A DNA stretch of 64,000 nucleotides from Natrinema altunense (GTDB lineage: Archaea > Halobacteriota > Halobacteria > Halobacteriales > Natrialbaceae): NCBI RefSeq assembly GCF_000731985.1, contig NZ_JNCS01000002.1:124001-188000 (forward strand). The letters are read 5' to 3'. Each line of letters opens with the position of its first letter. The first letter of the stretch is position 1. Below are positions 16,864 through 25,910 of this stretch, piece by piece. The position numbers and the translations under genes were made by a program. The notes under the pieces were generated by a model. That model saw only the letters and a list, made by a program, of their open reading frames with translations. It did not search any database and had not been told where the DNA came from.

Positions 16864-16942
16864 GAACCGGCCGGGTCTACGACGGCCAGCGTGAAAACGT
16901 GATTCCCAACGACGGGCGACGGTGGGGCGACGGTCGAGCGGG

Positions 16943-17371
16943 TTACTTCAGTCGCTCCTGCAGGAACGACGGATGGGCCGCGGTGACGCCGTCGATCTCG
17001 AGCAACTCCTCGGAGATGGTTTCGCCGAGCGAGTCCCCGTCTTCGGCGCGCACTTCGGCCATCAGCATGTGGTCGCCGCTGGAACTGTACAGCGCTTCGA
17101 CTTCCTCGAGGTCCTTGATCGCCTGCGTCGCCTCGACGTAGCGTTCGCTCGCGACGTCGAGCCCGACCAGTGCGATGGTCTTGCTCGAGAGTTTCTTCGG
17201 GTCGATGTCGGCCGAATAGCCGACGATGACGCCCTCCTCCTCGAGTTGGTTGATGTATTTGCGCACGGTCGGTTTCGAGACGTTCGCCCGCTCGGCGATC
17301 TCGGCGTAGGACGCCTGGGCGTCCTCCTCGAGAACTTCGAGGATGCGATCTTCCGTCGCCTGGGTACTCAT
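16943..17371 (-). CDS. Lrp/AsnC-family transcriptional regulator
   Basis: 142 residues. The N-terminal winged HTH (TEDRILEVLEEDAQASYAEIAERANVSKPTVRKYINQLEEEGVI, about 6-50) is followed by an Asp/Glu-rich RAM ligand-binding domain (SSKTIALVGLDVAS... LYSSSGDHMLMAEV). Such proteins sense amino acids or related metabolites and control metabolic genes, often including their own. The promoter on its strand lies in the AT-rich stretch 17385-17415. No partner gene is adjacent, so its regulon cannot be inferred from context. Confidence 0.9.
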   Translation of the reverse strand: MSTQATEDRILEVLEEDAQASYAEIAERANVSKPTVRKYINQLEEEGVIVGYSADIDPKKLSSKTIALVGLDVASERYVEATQAIKDLEEVEALYSSSGDHMLMAEVRAEDGDSLGETISEELLEIDGVTAAHPSFLQERLK

Positions 17372-17524
17372 GCGTATACGTTTTGCTCCGGCGGAAAAAT
17401 ATCTTTTGAATACGAAAACGACGGATATCCGAACCGAAGACAGTACGAGAACGGACGTGGAGCCGATCGTTCGGATCGGTAATCGGCGGACTTATTCGCC
17501 CGGTGGGCCCAGGACCGATACGGA

Positions 17525-17839
17525 ATGGTCGATCCGAATCTCGTCAGTGGCGTGGTCTGGGTCCTCTGTGGGCTCGCAATTCTGGGTCTCGGCTCGCTGA
17601 TCGCCTTTCGCGGCCGGGTCGACCTGCACGCGAACTACGACGAGTCGGTCGATCCGGCACACGTGTCCCGGTGGGCCGGCGGGACGGCCCTGCTCATGGG
17701 GATGCTCGTCGTGGCCTACGGCGTGCGCGAGATCAGGTACGGCTTTCAGCCCCGTTTGCTCGCCGGACTGGTCGTCGCCTTGCTCGTCCTCAGCTACCTC
17801 TCGAAACTGTTCGCCGGCGGGTTCGGCGCTGGCGACTAG
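17525..17839 (+). CDS. Small membrane protein, three predicted helices (104 aa)
   Basis: 104 residues with a helix at about 8-27 (VSGVVWVLCGLAILGLGSLI), a short soluble segment containing VDLHANYDESVDPAHVSRW, and two further helices (GGTALLMGMLVVAYGV and LLAGLVVALLVLSYLSKLF). The layout resembles the DUF3784 group of small membrane proteins. Function unknown. It stands between the divergent Lrp gene and the lipoprotein gene. Confidence 0.65.
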   Translation: MVDPNLVSGVVWVLCGLAILGLGSLIAFRGRVDLHANYDESVDPAHVSRWAGGTALLMGMLVVAYGVREIRYGFQPRLLAGLVVALLVLSYLSKLFAGGFGAGD

Positions 17840-17948
17840 CTGATCGGCGTGTCCTCTCCGAGGAGTCAGCGGCGACGGTCGCGATCCGCCGGACGAGACG
17901 CGGAACGGACCGACGAGTTAATGACGATAGACAAGTGAACTAAATAAC

Positions 17949-19115
17949 ATGTTCGACAGCGATAGTGACTTCACTACTACCCTCCCCGCCGTGGCGCTGG
18001 TACTCGTTTTCGTACTCGGTGGGTGTCTTGCACTCCCGAGTGACGACCCCGCGCCGTCGGATCTCGAGCGGGAGATCACCGCGGCTGACCCCCCAGACGA
18101 AATCACTGCGACGGTCGACGTCCGCCGGACGGTCGACGGCGAGACATCGCAGTACACGGAAGACGTCTGGCTTCGTGCCGATGGTGCGAGTCGGATCGAA
18201 ACCACCGCCGGCGGGACCGAAACAGTCATCGTCGACGATGGCGACCGTCGCTGGCACTACGACGCCGCCCACGACTGGGCGACGCGCCTCGAGACCGATC
18301 CCGCGGCCATGTCGTATCTCGAGGGGGTGTATGCACAGCAAGCGCGGTACCTCGAGCGCTACGAGATCACGGCAGTCGAGGAAACGTCGCTCGACGGCCG
18401 GGACTCCTATCACGTCACGTTCGATACCCCCGCAAACGAGACGATCGAGCGGTCGATCAACGTCCTGATCGACGACACCGAGTACGTCGTGCCGTTGGCG
18501 ACCAGCGAGCGCGCCCCGGTCAAACGCGCCGCCGATCACGTCGAGGTCTGGTACGACCAGGAGACGATGTTCCCCGTCAAACACGCCGTCGAGGGCGACG
18601 GGGTGACACTCGAGCGGACCTATCGAAACCTCTCGATCGAGCCCGGGATCGACGACGACCGCTTCACGTTCGACCCGGCGACCGACGGAAACGGGACTGC
18701 AGTCCGAGACGTTGTACTGCCGTCGATCGACTCGTACGACAGTCTCGAGGCGGCCAATCGGAGCGTCCCGTTTGCGGTTGTCGATCTGCCGACCGACGCG
18801 GTACCCGAGACGATCGAACGCGATGAGATCATCAGATACGAGTTCCCCGACGAAAACCGAACGCAGGTGTCCGTCCGGTATCGGATGCCCAACGACGAGT
18901 CGATCTCGGTGTCGACGAGCGACGGGCCGCGGCGACTGGCGGTCGGCGGTGATGCGGTCACGCTCGGAACCGTGACGGGGACGATCGCCGAGACCGACGA
19001 GGCAACCGAACTGCAGTGGGCCTGTGGTGATCGATACTACTCGGTGGTAGTGAGCCACGCCTTCGAGGATGGGACCGCGCTTCGGATCGGCAAGGCGCTT
19101 TCGACCGACTGTTGA
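17949..19115 (+). CDS. LolA-like lipoprotein
   Basis: 388 residues. A Sec-type signal (LPAVALVLVFVLGGC) ends in a lipobox with Cys26, so the protein should be anchored on the outer face of the membrane. The mature part begins DPAPSDLEREITAADPPDEITATVDVRRTVDG and continues with beta-strand repeats such as DRRWHYD and TFDPATDGNG, the pattern of the LolA/LolB-like outer-membrane-lipoprotein-carrier fold that is expanded in haloarchaea. Archaea have no outer membrane, so the real role is unknown. A paralogue lies at 31328-32473. Confidence 0.75.
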   Translation: MFDSDSDFTTTLPAVALVLVFVLGGCLALPSDDPAPSDLEREITAADPPDEITATVDVRRTVDGETSQYTEDVWLRADGASRIETTAGGTETVIVDDGDRRWHYDAAHDWATRLETDPAAMSYLEGVYAQQARYLERYEITAVEETSLDGRDSYHVTFDTPANETIERSINVLIDDTEYVVPLATSERAPVKRAADHVEVWYDQETMFPVKHAVEGDGVTLERTYRNLSIEPGIDDDRFTFDPATDGNGTAVRDVVLPSIDSYDSLEAANRSVPFAVVDLPTDAVPETIERDEIIRYEFPDENRTQVSVRYRMPNDESISVSTSDGPRRLAVGGDAVTLGTVTGTIAETDEATELQWACGDRYYSVVVSHAFEDGTALRIGKALSTDC

Positions 19116-19300
19116 CCCGTCCCGTATCCGATCCAATACGTCTTTTGCGGACACGTCTCTCGAGCTGATTCGACTGAGTCCGGCGCTGGCGCTCCGCGGA
19201 ATCGATCGACTGTGGCTCGATCTCGTTTTGGGCCGGTCGCACCCGTTCCCGGGACTGTGTTGCTTGCAAAAGACGAACCGCGGGACAGCCGGCGGCTGGT

Positions 19301-20236
19301 CTACGTGTGGCGCTCGAGCAGGTCGTAGCTGCGTTCCCACTCGGCGTCCTCGTCGAAGTAGCGCTCGGCAAGCGGCTGGTCCGGAAGCTCGCCGACGGCG
19401 GCTTTCTCTTCCTGGTAGGACGGCCGGTCCTCGTCGACGTAGTAGCGACCGGTCAGGACGGTTCCCTCGTTGAGGACGTCCTCGGTCTCGTGCATCATCT
19501 CGGCGGCCTCCTGTCGGTCGGTGACGTCGAAGTCGTAGTCGTCGGACTCCTGGACATCGATGTACGGGACGTACTGGCGCGCGTCCTTGTTCCAGGTCGG
19601 ACACTGGGTCAGGAAGTCGACGTGCGCGAAGCCGTCGTGTTCGATGGCTTCGGCGATGATTTCTTTGGCCTGGTTCGGGTTGACCGCGGCGGTGCGGGCG
19701 ATGTAGCTCGCACCGGAGGTCAGCGACTGCGACAGCGGCCGGATCGGCGTCTTCGCGCTGCCGGAGGGCTGGGTCTTGGACTTGTGACCCTTCGGGCTCG
19801 TCGGCGAGGTCTGGCCCTTCGTCAGGCCGAAGATCTCGTTGTTGAACACGATGTAGGTCATGTCGTGGTTCTCCCGAGCCGTGTGAACGAAGTGGTTGCC
19901 GCCGATGCCGTACCCGTCGCCGTCACCGCCCGCGGCGATGACTTCGAGGTCGGTGTTGGCGAGTTTGGCGGCGCGGGCGACGGGCAGCGACCGCCCGTGG
20001 ATCGTGTGGAACCCGTAGGTGTCCAGATAGCTGTTCAGCTTACCCGAACAGCCTATCCCGGTGACGGTCAGTACCTCTTCGGGGGTCTTGCCGACTTCCG
20101 GCAGGGCCTGTTTCAGGGACTTCAGGACGCCGAAGTCGCCACAGCCGGGACACCACGTTGGCTGCGGTTCGACGCCGGGGGTAAACTCGTCCCGGTCGAT
20201 CTCGCGGTCCTCTCCGATGGCGTTGAATGCGCTCAT
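19301..20236 (-). CDS. korB: 2-oxoacid:ferredoxin oxidoreductase, beta subunit
   Basis: 311 residues with the thiamine-diphosphate domain: PTWCPGCGDFG (first Cys pair), GIGCSGK (third Cys), GDGDGYGIGGNHFVH and NNEIFGLTKGQTSPTSP for TPP and Mg binding. These cysteines hold the single 4Fe-4S cluster. With the alpha subunit it oxidises 2-oxoglutarate (or another 2-oxoacid) to acyl-CoA and passes electrons to ferredoxin, in place of a NAD-linked dehydrogenase. It follows korA after 3 bases. Substrate specificity between 2-oxoglutarate and pyruvate is inferred from family resemblance. Confidence 0.9.
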   Translation of the reverse strand: MSAFNAIGEDREIDRDEFTPGVEPQPTWCPGCGDFGVLKSLKQALPEVGKTPEEVLTVTGIGCSGKLNSYLDTYGFHTIHGRSLPVARAAKLANTDLEVIAAGGDGDGYGIGGNHFVHTARENHDMTYIVFNNEIFGLTKGQTSPTSPKGHKSKTQPSGSAKTPIRPLSQSLTSGASYIARTAAVNPNQAKEIIAEAIEHDGFAHVDFLTQCPTWNKDARQYVPYIDVQESDDYDFDVTDRQEAAEMMHETEDVLNEGTVLTGRYYVDEDRPSYQEEKAAVGELPDQPLAERYFDEDAEWERSYDLLERHT

Positions 20237-20239
20237 AGC

Positions 20240-22144
20240 TTAGTCACCTGCTGCGGGTTCGATTCGTACCTGTGCGGTCGGTTCGCGGTCCTCGTCGGCG
20301 AGGTTGACTTCGTAGCCCTCGACGATTTCGGCGGGCTCGAAGGGGTTGCCGTTGTACTTCAGCAGGCTCGTGAGCTTCTCGCCGAATCGCCCCAGCTCCT
20401 TCTGGAGCAGGCCGCGGAACTGCGCCGTGGCGTTCATCTCGACGACCAGCGCCTCGTCGACGCTCTCGAGGAACTCGGTCACTTCCGCCTCGGGGAACGG
20501 CATCATGTCGGAGACGCTGAGACCCTTCACCGAGTGGCCGTTCTCGTTGAGTCGGGACACGGCTTCCTCGACGGCACCCTGACTCGAGCCCCAGGTGATG
20601 ATCCCGTACTCGGCCGTCTCGTCGCCGAAGTAGGTCTGGGTGGACTCGCGCTCCTCGTCGAGTTCCTCGCGGATGGACTCGAGTTTCTCGAGGCGGCGGT
20701 CCATCTGGGCGACGCGGTTGTCGGGGTCCTCGCTGATGTGGCCGACGGGGCTGTGTTCGTTCCCCGTCGCGAGGTAGCGCCCGCCCTTCTGTCCGGGAAT
20801 CGAGCGCGGCGCGACGCCGTTCTCGGCGTCCGCGTAGTTGAACCGCTTGAACTTCCCGGAGTTGTCGTGGGCGGCCTCGCGGAGTTCGTCCTCGGTCAGC
20901 GTCGACCCCAGATCCGGCGAGACGTCGCGGTCGAAGAACTCGACGTCGACGTTGGTGTTCTCGCCGGAGAGCTTCTGATCGTAGATGATGATCGCCGGGA
21001 TCTGGTAGTCCCAGGCGATGTCGAAGGCCAGTCGCGTCTGTTCGTAGGCCTCCTCGATGTTGCCGGGCGCGAAGACGACCCGCTGGGAGTCGCCCTGGCT
21101 CGTGTAGAGCACGTGCTCTAAGTCGGCCTGTTCGGGCTTCGTCGGCATCCCCGTCGAGGGGCCGGCCCGCATCGCCTCGATCAGGACGACCGGCGTTTCG
21201 GTCATCTCGGCGAGTCCGAGCGGCTCGCTCATCAGCGCGAAGCCGCCGCCGGAGGACCCGGACATGGCCTTGACGCCGGCGTGGCTCGCGCCGACCGCGA
21301 GCGCGGCTGCAGCGATCTCGTCTTCGACCTGTTCGGAGATGCCACCCATGTCAGGGAAGTTCTGGCTGAGGATAGTGAACACGTCAGTCCACGGCGTCAT
21401 CGGGTAGCCGGAGATGAACCGGCAGCCGGCGTCGATCGCACCGTAGGCGATCGCGTTCGAGCCCGACAGCAGGGCCTGCTCGGTGTCGTGAGTGCCTTCG
21501 GGGGCACGCAGGTCGTGTTCGAACTCGTACTCCTCCCGGGTCGTCTCGTAGGCCTCGTGGAGGATCTCGAGGTTGGACTCGAGAACGTCCCCGCCCATGG
21601 CGTCGGACATCAGGTCCTCGATGTGCTCGAGATCCATATCGAGCAGCGCCGCGGTCACGCCGACGCCGGCGGTGTTGCGCATGACTTCCCGGCCGTGTTC
21701 CCGCGCGAGTCCGCGCAGATCCATCGGGAAGACGTGCCAGTCGTTCTCCTCGGCACGGGCCTCGAGGTCGATTTCCTCGACGTCCTCGTCGCTGATGAGA
21801 CCCTCGTCGTAGACGATGATCCCGCCCTCGCGGAGGTCGTCTAAGTTCTCCGAGAGGGGTTTGATCTCTTCGTTCCCGTAGTAGGCTTCTTCCTGCGGAT
21901 TGCGAGCGAACGAGTCGCCCAGCGAGAGCAGGAAGTTGTAGCCGTCACCACGTGACTGTACCTCGCGGTCCGCGGCCCGAATCTCGACGTACGTGTGGCC
22001 ACCGCGGATCCGCGACGGATAGTGGCGGTGTGTGAATACGTCGAGTCCCGAGCGCATCAGCGCCTTGGCGAAATTCTGGCTCGTCGAGTCGATCCCGTCG
22101 CCGGAACCCCCCGCGATTCGCCAGATAAGTTCGTCGCTGCTCAT
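20240..22144 (-). CDS. korA: 2-oxoacid:ferredoxin oxidoreductase, alpha (gamma-alpha fused) subunit
   Basis: 634 residues from the ATG at 22144 (MSSDELIWRIAGGSGDGIDS). Residues 1-190 are the gamma domain (AGGSGDGIDSTSQNFAKAL, RIRGGHTYVEI), fused in front of the alpha domain that begins near LLSGSNAIAYGAIDAGCRFISGYPMTPWTDV. This fusion is the normal haloarchaeal layout. No ferredoxin-like delta domain is present. Longer frames up to 22246 pass through the AT-rich promoter region and are rejected. A TATA-like 'tctatagc' on this strand lies near 22210. It is the first gene of the korA-korB operon of the oxidative TCA cycle. Confidence 0.9.
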   Translation of the reverse strand: MSSDELIWRIAGGSGDGIDSTSQNFAKALMRSGLDVFTHRHYPSRIRGGHTYVEIRAADREVQSRGDGYNFLLSLGDSFARNPQEEAYYGNEEIKPLSENLDDLREGGIIVYDEGLISDEDVEEIDLEARAEENDWHVFPMDLRGLAREHGREVMRNTAGVGVTAALLDMDLEHIEDLMSDAMGGDVLESNLEILHEAYETTREEYEFEHDLRAPEGTHDTEQALLSGSNAIAYGAIDAGCRFISGYPMTPWTDVFTILSQNFPDMGGISEQVEDEIAAAALAVGASHAGVKAMSGSSGGGFALMSEPLGLAEMTETPVVLIEAMRAGPSTGMPTKPEQADLEHVLYTSQGDSQRVVFAPGNIEEAYEQTRLAFDIAWDYQIPAIIIYDQKLSGENTNVDVEFFDRDVSPDLGSTLTEDELREAAHDNSGKFKRFNYADAENGVAPRSIPGQKGGRYLATGNEHSPVGHISEDPDNRVAQMDRRLEKLESIREELDEERESTQTYFGDETAEYGIITWGSSQGAVEEAVSRLNENGHSVKGLSVSDMMPFPEAEVTEFLESVDEALVVEMNATAQFRGLLQKELGRFGEKLTSLLKYNGNPFEPAEIVEGYEVNLADEDREPTAQVRIEPAAGD

Positions 22145-23086
22145 AGGTGGATCAGTGGCCAGTGGCCAACCGTACTCGGAATTTGCTCCACATAACCTAA
22201 AGACTTTGCTATAGATTACCAAGGAACTTTCGTGAAGAATGGACATCCTTTGAAGAATATGTATGATCTATCATTACTATATCTGCCAGACCCGTTCATA
22301 ATTGACCACATTCGATCGCAGGACGATGTCGCCGGTTCCGGTCGACTTCTGCGTCGTGCTATCGCTGTCCTCCCCGCCTGCCGTCTCGGACCGTCCCGTG
22401 TCCATCGCAGTAGCAACGGCTCATTCGTCCACCTTCTTCCTCGCAGTCTACTGCGTTCCGTCGCACACCGGAAACCAACCGTTCGAGAACCGACTCCGAG
22501 AACCCATCCCGTCGCCACCCGTGACTCGAGGCGATCACGGAGTCGTCTCCGCGCCGTAACGCGTCAACAGTCGAAACGGCAGCGGGGAGGGGTGGAAGCC
22601 TTCGATATGGTCACGGCCGGACTCGATGCCGGCGGCCGCTCGATCGGCCTCGGCCGTGGCTTGCGGTCCAGCGCATCGGTCCGGATCGGTCGACCCCACG
22701 ACGCGGCCGCTCGAGCGAGCGCGGCGAGATGCACCCTCGGGGGAATCCCTCGCCGGCCCCGCCGCCGTCCTCGAGCGACCCGACACGGAGCGCTCTCCCA
22801 GTCGGGTTCGACTCGAGAACGCACCTCGGACGCGTCGCTCTCCGTTTCGAGCGAACGGACTGTCGGGCGAGACGTTTATGTCTCGGGAGCGGATACGCAG
22901 TCATGGCTTCGACCTTTCCGGGTTGGAAGCCACGTCTCGGGTGTTCCTGCACCCGGGACATTTCAGCGCATGTCCCCTGCGACTGTTCTGGAGACGACGG
23001 CTTCCGGCGGGAACTATCACCCAGAGAGACTTATATCTAGTGGCGAGCGGCTGGAACGATCCCCGCCGGGAACGGGTCGAGACGCG
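22145..23086. other. 942-base gene-free region upstream of korA
   Basis: All open frames are Arg/Ser-rich and read like shadows, so no coding gene is called. The left part (22195-22320) is AT-rich and carries the korA promoter. The right part holds a TATA-like 'gtttatg' (22872-22878) and, downstream, two adjacent hairpins: CGGGTG/CACCCG (22938-22955) and GGGACAT/ATGTCCC (22955-22976), which compete for base 22955. A second TATA-like 'acttatat' lies near 23030. An unannotated RNA is possible but not shown. Confidence 0.4.
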
Positions 23087-24238
23087 TTACTCGTTGCGCG
23101 GGTTGCTCGGATGGTAGTCGGTATCGTACTCGCCAGGCTGATCGTCGACGCGGTCGGGGTTGATCCGGCCCGATAAGAGCATGAAGTCGACCAGCGTGAG
23201 CGCGAGCATCGCCTCGACCACGGGAACGCCGCGGGGCGGCAAGACCGGGTCGTGGCGGCCGATGACCTGCTCCTCTTTGAGTTCGCCGGTCTCCCAGTCG
23301 GCGGTCTGCTGAGATTTCGGAATCGAGGTCGGTGCGTGCAGCGTGACCTCGCCGTAGATCGGTTCGCCGGAACTGATCCCGCCCTGAACCCCGCCGTGGT
23401 CGTTCTCGACGGGAACTGGATTTCCATCGTCGTCGAACTCCCAATCGTCGTTGCGCTCCTTGCCGGTCCACTCTGCGGCCTCGGTCCCGAGGCCGAACTC
23501 GAAGGCCGTCGTTGCCGGCACTGCCATCATCGCCTGCCCGAGTCGCGCCGAGAGGGAGTCGAATCGGGGCGCGCCGAGGCCGACCGGGACGCCCTGGGCC
23601 TCGAAGTAGATCGAGCCGCCGATGGAGTCACCTTCCTCCTGGTACTCCGCGATCCGCTCTTGCATCCGCTCGGCCGTCTCGGGGTGGGCACAGCGGACGT
23701 CGTTTTCCTCGCTGTGGGCCAGAATCTGGTCGAAGCTCACGTCGGGCGCTTCGATTTCGCCGATCTGATTGACGTGGGCCTTGAGTTCGATCCCCTCCCG
23801 TGCGAGCAGTTTCTTCGCGATGGCACCCGCCGCGACCCAGTTGACCGTTTCGCGGGCCGACGAGCGGCCGCCGCCGCCCCAGTTGCGCGTCCCGAACTTG
23901 GCCGAGTAGGTAAAGTCACCGTGAGACGGCCGGGGCGCGGTGATGAAGGGTTCGTACTTCCCCGAGCGGGCGTCCTTGTTCTGGATGACCAGCCCGATCG
24001 GCGTCCCCGTGGTGTAGCCGTCCTGAATCCCGGACTTGATCGAGACGTCGTCGGGCTCGCCCCGAGACGTCGTGATCATCGACTGGCCCGGCTTGCGCCG
24101 ATCGAGGTCCGCCTGGATGTCCTCCTCGGAGAGTTCGAGGCCGGCGGGACAGCCCGAGACGGTACAGCCCATCGCTTCCCCGTGGCTCTCGCCGAACGTG
24201 GTCACCTGAAAGAGGCGACCGAAGCGGTTGCCGTTCAT
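23087..24238 (-). CDS. aroC: Chorismate synthase AroC
   Basis: 383 residues from the ATG at 24238 (MNGNRFGRLFQVTTFGESHG). Signatures are FGESHGEAMGC near the N-terminus, the FMN-binding GGGGRSSARETV (about 125-136), and SIGGSIYFEA. It converts 5-enolpyruvylshikimate-3-phosphate to chorismate with reduced FMN, the last common step to Phe, Tyr and Trp. aroA is 5.7 kb downstream of the aroC start, with unrelated genes between. The start two codons downstream of the first possible GTG/ATG was chosen because it matches the family. Confidence 0.93.
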   Translation of the reverse strand: MNGNRFGRLFQVTTFGESHGEAMGCTVSGCPAGLELSEEDIQADLDRRKPGQSMITTSRGEPDDVSIKSGIQDGYTTGTPIGLVIQNKDARSGKYEPFITAPRPSHGDFTYSAKFGTRNWGGGGRSSARETVNWVAAGAIAKKLLAREGIELKAHVNQIGEIEAPDVSFDQILAHSEENDVRCAHPETAERMQERIAEYQEEGDSIGGSIYFEAQGVPVGLGAPRFDSLSARLGQAMMAVPATTAFEFGLGTEAAEWTGKERNDDWEFDDDGNPVPVENDHGGVQGGISSGEPIYGEVTLHAPTSIPKSQQTADWETGELKEEQVIGRHDPVLPPRGVPVVEAMLALTLVDFMLLSGRINPDRVDDQPGEYDTDYHPSNPRNE

Positions 24239-24311
24239 TACCACGTCCTCGGGGACCGGGGCACTTAGCCCTGCAGGGTTCGTCTACCATCGACCGACCG
24301 TCGCGTCTCGG

Positions 24312-25631
24312 TCAGTCGGCGAACGCCTCGAGGCCGACGGCCGCGAACGGAACGAACTGTTCGTCGGGATGGAGCCCGCCGTGCATCCCGATCAGTTCGA
24401 ACTTGGCCGAGTCGCTGCCGTACCAGACCGACTGATCGCGGTGGCAGACGACGAGATCGCCCACCCGCCGCCGAAAGACGGCGCTCTCTTCCCCGTCGCC
24501 GAAGAGGGACCACTCGCGGACCTCGTCGGCGGTGAAGACGCGGGCCTCGAGGGCGTCGGCGAGTTCCGACCGGACCGTTTCGCGGACCGCCGTGCCGCCC
24601 TGCAGGTGGAGGTGGACGTTGCGCGGGCTGCCGGCGTACCGGACCGGCTCTCCGGTGGCGTGGCGCTCGAGGGAGTCCAGTACGGTCTCGAACGACTCGA
24701 GGTCGACGCTCCGGGCGGCGTCGGTGTCGACGTGGCCGTGATCGGCCGTCACGATCACGAGCGTCTCGCCGGCGGCGTCCGCTGTGTTCGCGGCGATCCT
24801 CGAGAGCGCCCGCTCGAGCGTCCCGAGGGTCTCCTCGACGGTCGCCCGGTACTCGTCGCTCTCGGTGCCGGCGGCGTGGGCGGCCGTATCGATCTGCGGC
24901 AGGTAGGCGTACAGGAAGGCGGGCTCGTCAGCGGCGGTGAACGCCCCGGCGAGCGCGGACTCGAACCCCTCGAGCGGGTACGACGGGGGCGTCGCGTCGG
25001 TTCCCTCGGCGTCCCCGCCGTCGCCGCTCCCGTCATCGTCGCTTCCGCCGTAGGTGTGGACGGCCGCGCCCTCGTAGGTCTCCGGGAACGGAACGACGTG
25101 GCGACAGTCGATCCCCGCCGCGGCGAGGGCGGGATAGAGCGGGTCGCCGGCGAAGATGTCCGCCAGGTCGGGATCGACCGACTCGTCGCCGGCCGTCACC
25201 CTGCCGGTGAAGGCCTCGTAGGAGGCGTCGTCGACCGGGTCGTAGACGTCCCAGCCCAACACGCCGTGAGAGACCGGGAGTCGGCCGGTGTGGAACGTCG
25301 TCAGCGCCGCCGCGGTCTCCGAGGGGTAGATCGACGTCAGCGGCGAGACGGTCCCCGCTGCCTCGAGTCGCTCGAGCAGCGGATGGTCGTGGCGCTGCCA
25401 GAACGTGAGGCCGAAGCCGTCGACCAGGGCGACGAGGACGCGGTCGTACTCGCCGTCGACGCCCGCGAGGACGTCCGCGGGGAGCGGCCCGGGAACCGTC
25501 GGACCGTCCGCGTCGAGGACGGACAGCGCCGTCCCGGGAACGCCCGCGAAACAGTAGCCGCCGTAGTCCGGGAACAGGTAGCCGTCCTCGGTGCGCCGCG
25601 TTCGGAGCCGTGCCTCGAGGTCGGTACGCAT
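24312..25631 (-). CDS. Alkaline-phosphatase-superfamily nucleotide pyrophosphatase/phosphodiesterase
   Basis: 439 residues from the ATG at 25631 (MRTDLEARLRTRRTEDG). Metal-binding and catalytic motifs are LVALVDGFGLTFW, SIYPSETAAALTTFHTGRLP with the Thr/Ser nucleophile, PQIDTAAHAAG, TADHGHVDTD and GMHGGLHPDE. This is the type I phosphodiesterase/nucleotide pyrophosphatase branch. No export signal is present, so it should act inside the cell on a phosphodiester or phosphate ester that cannot be named. A Gly/Asp-rich insert (SDDDGSGDGGDAEGTD) is typical of haloarchaeal surface loops. It is divergent from the MFS gene. Confidence 0.85.
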   Translation of the reverse strand: MRTDLEARLRTRRTEDGYLFPDYGGYCFAGVPGTALSVLDADGPTVPGPLPADVLAGVDGEYDRVLVALVDGFGLTFWQRHDHPLLERLEAAGTVSPLTSIYPSETAAALTTFHTGRLPVSHGVLGWDVYDPVDDASYEAFTGRVTAGDESVDPDLADIFAGDPLYPALAAAGIDCRHVVPFPETYEGAAVHTYGGSDDDGSGDGGDAEGTDATPPSYPLEGFESALAGAFTAADEPAFLYAYLPQIDTAAHAAGTESDEYRATVEETLGTLERALSRIAANTADAAGETLVIVTADHGHVDTDAARSVDLESFETVLDSLERHATGEPVRYAGSPRNVHLHLQGGTAVRETVRSELADALEARVFTADEVREWSLFGDGEESAVFRRRVGDLVVCHRDQSVWYGSDSAKFELIGMHGGLHPDEQFVPFAAVGLEAFAD

Positions 25632-25872
25632 GGGTCGATCCACGGACGCGAGCGAAAAAGGAGCGGGGGTCAGCGGCCGGTCGTGCCGGCGACCGTCGCC
25701 CACACCGAGACGAGCGTCGCGACGATCACGGTCCCGCGTCGCTCATCCGCCATCGAAAACGTTCCGTTTCGGCCCGGCCTCGAGTATGAAATCGTTCGGA
25801 CACGTAAACGAAGGGCTACGATAGTAGTACTAGACTGCAATCGAATATACCTCGCTGTTCCGATGTCACCAC

Positions 25873-25880
25873 GCTTATAC
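25873..25880 (+). promoter_or_regulatory. TATA box of the MFS transporter gene
   Basis: 'gcttatac' lies 31-38 bases ahead of the ATG at 25911, so transcription should start only a few bases before the start codon. Confidence 0.5.
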
Positions 25881-25910
25881 AGCTCAGCGCGAAAGCCGGC
25901 GGTAGAGTAC

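Noticed and set aside
17940-19604. 554-codon minus-strand frame opposite the LolA-like lipoprotein
   Set aside because: It is a complementary-strand shadow; the plus-strand gene has a signal peptide and lipobox.
19307-21121. 604-codon plus-strand frame opposite korA-korB
   Set aside because: It is antisense to two well-identified genes and has the Arg/Val/Asp-rich composition of the complementary strand of GC-rich coding DNA.
22232-23176. 314-codon plus-strand frame in the gene-free region upstream of korA
   Set aside because: It is rich in Arg and Ser with no acidic bias, has no domain, and runs into the 3' end of aroC.
24228-25910. In-frame upstream extension of the MFS transporter
   Set aside because: It is antisense to the phosphodiesterase gene and crosses a TATA box just ahead of the normal MFS start.
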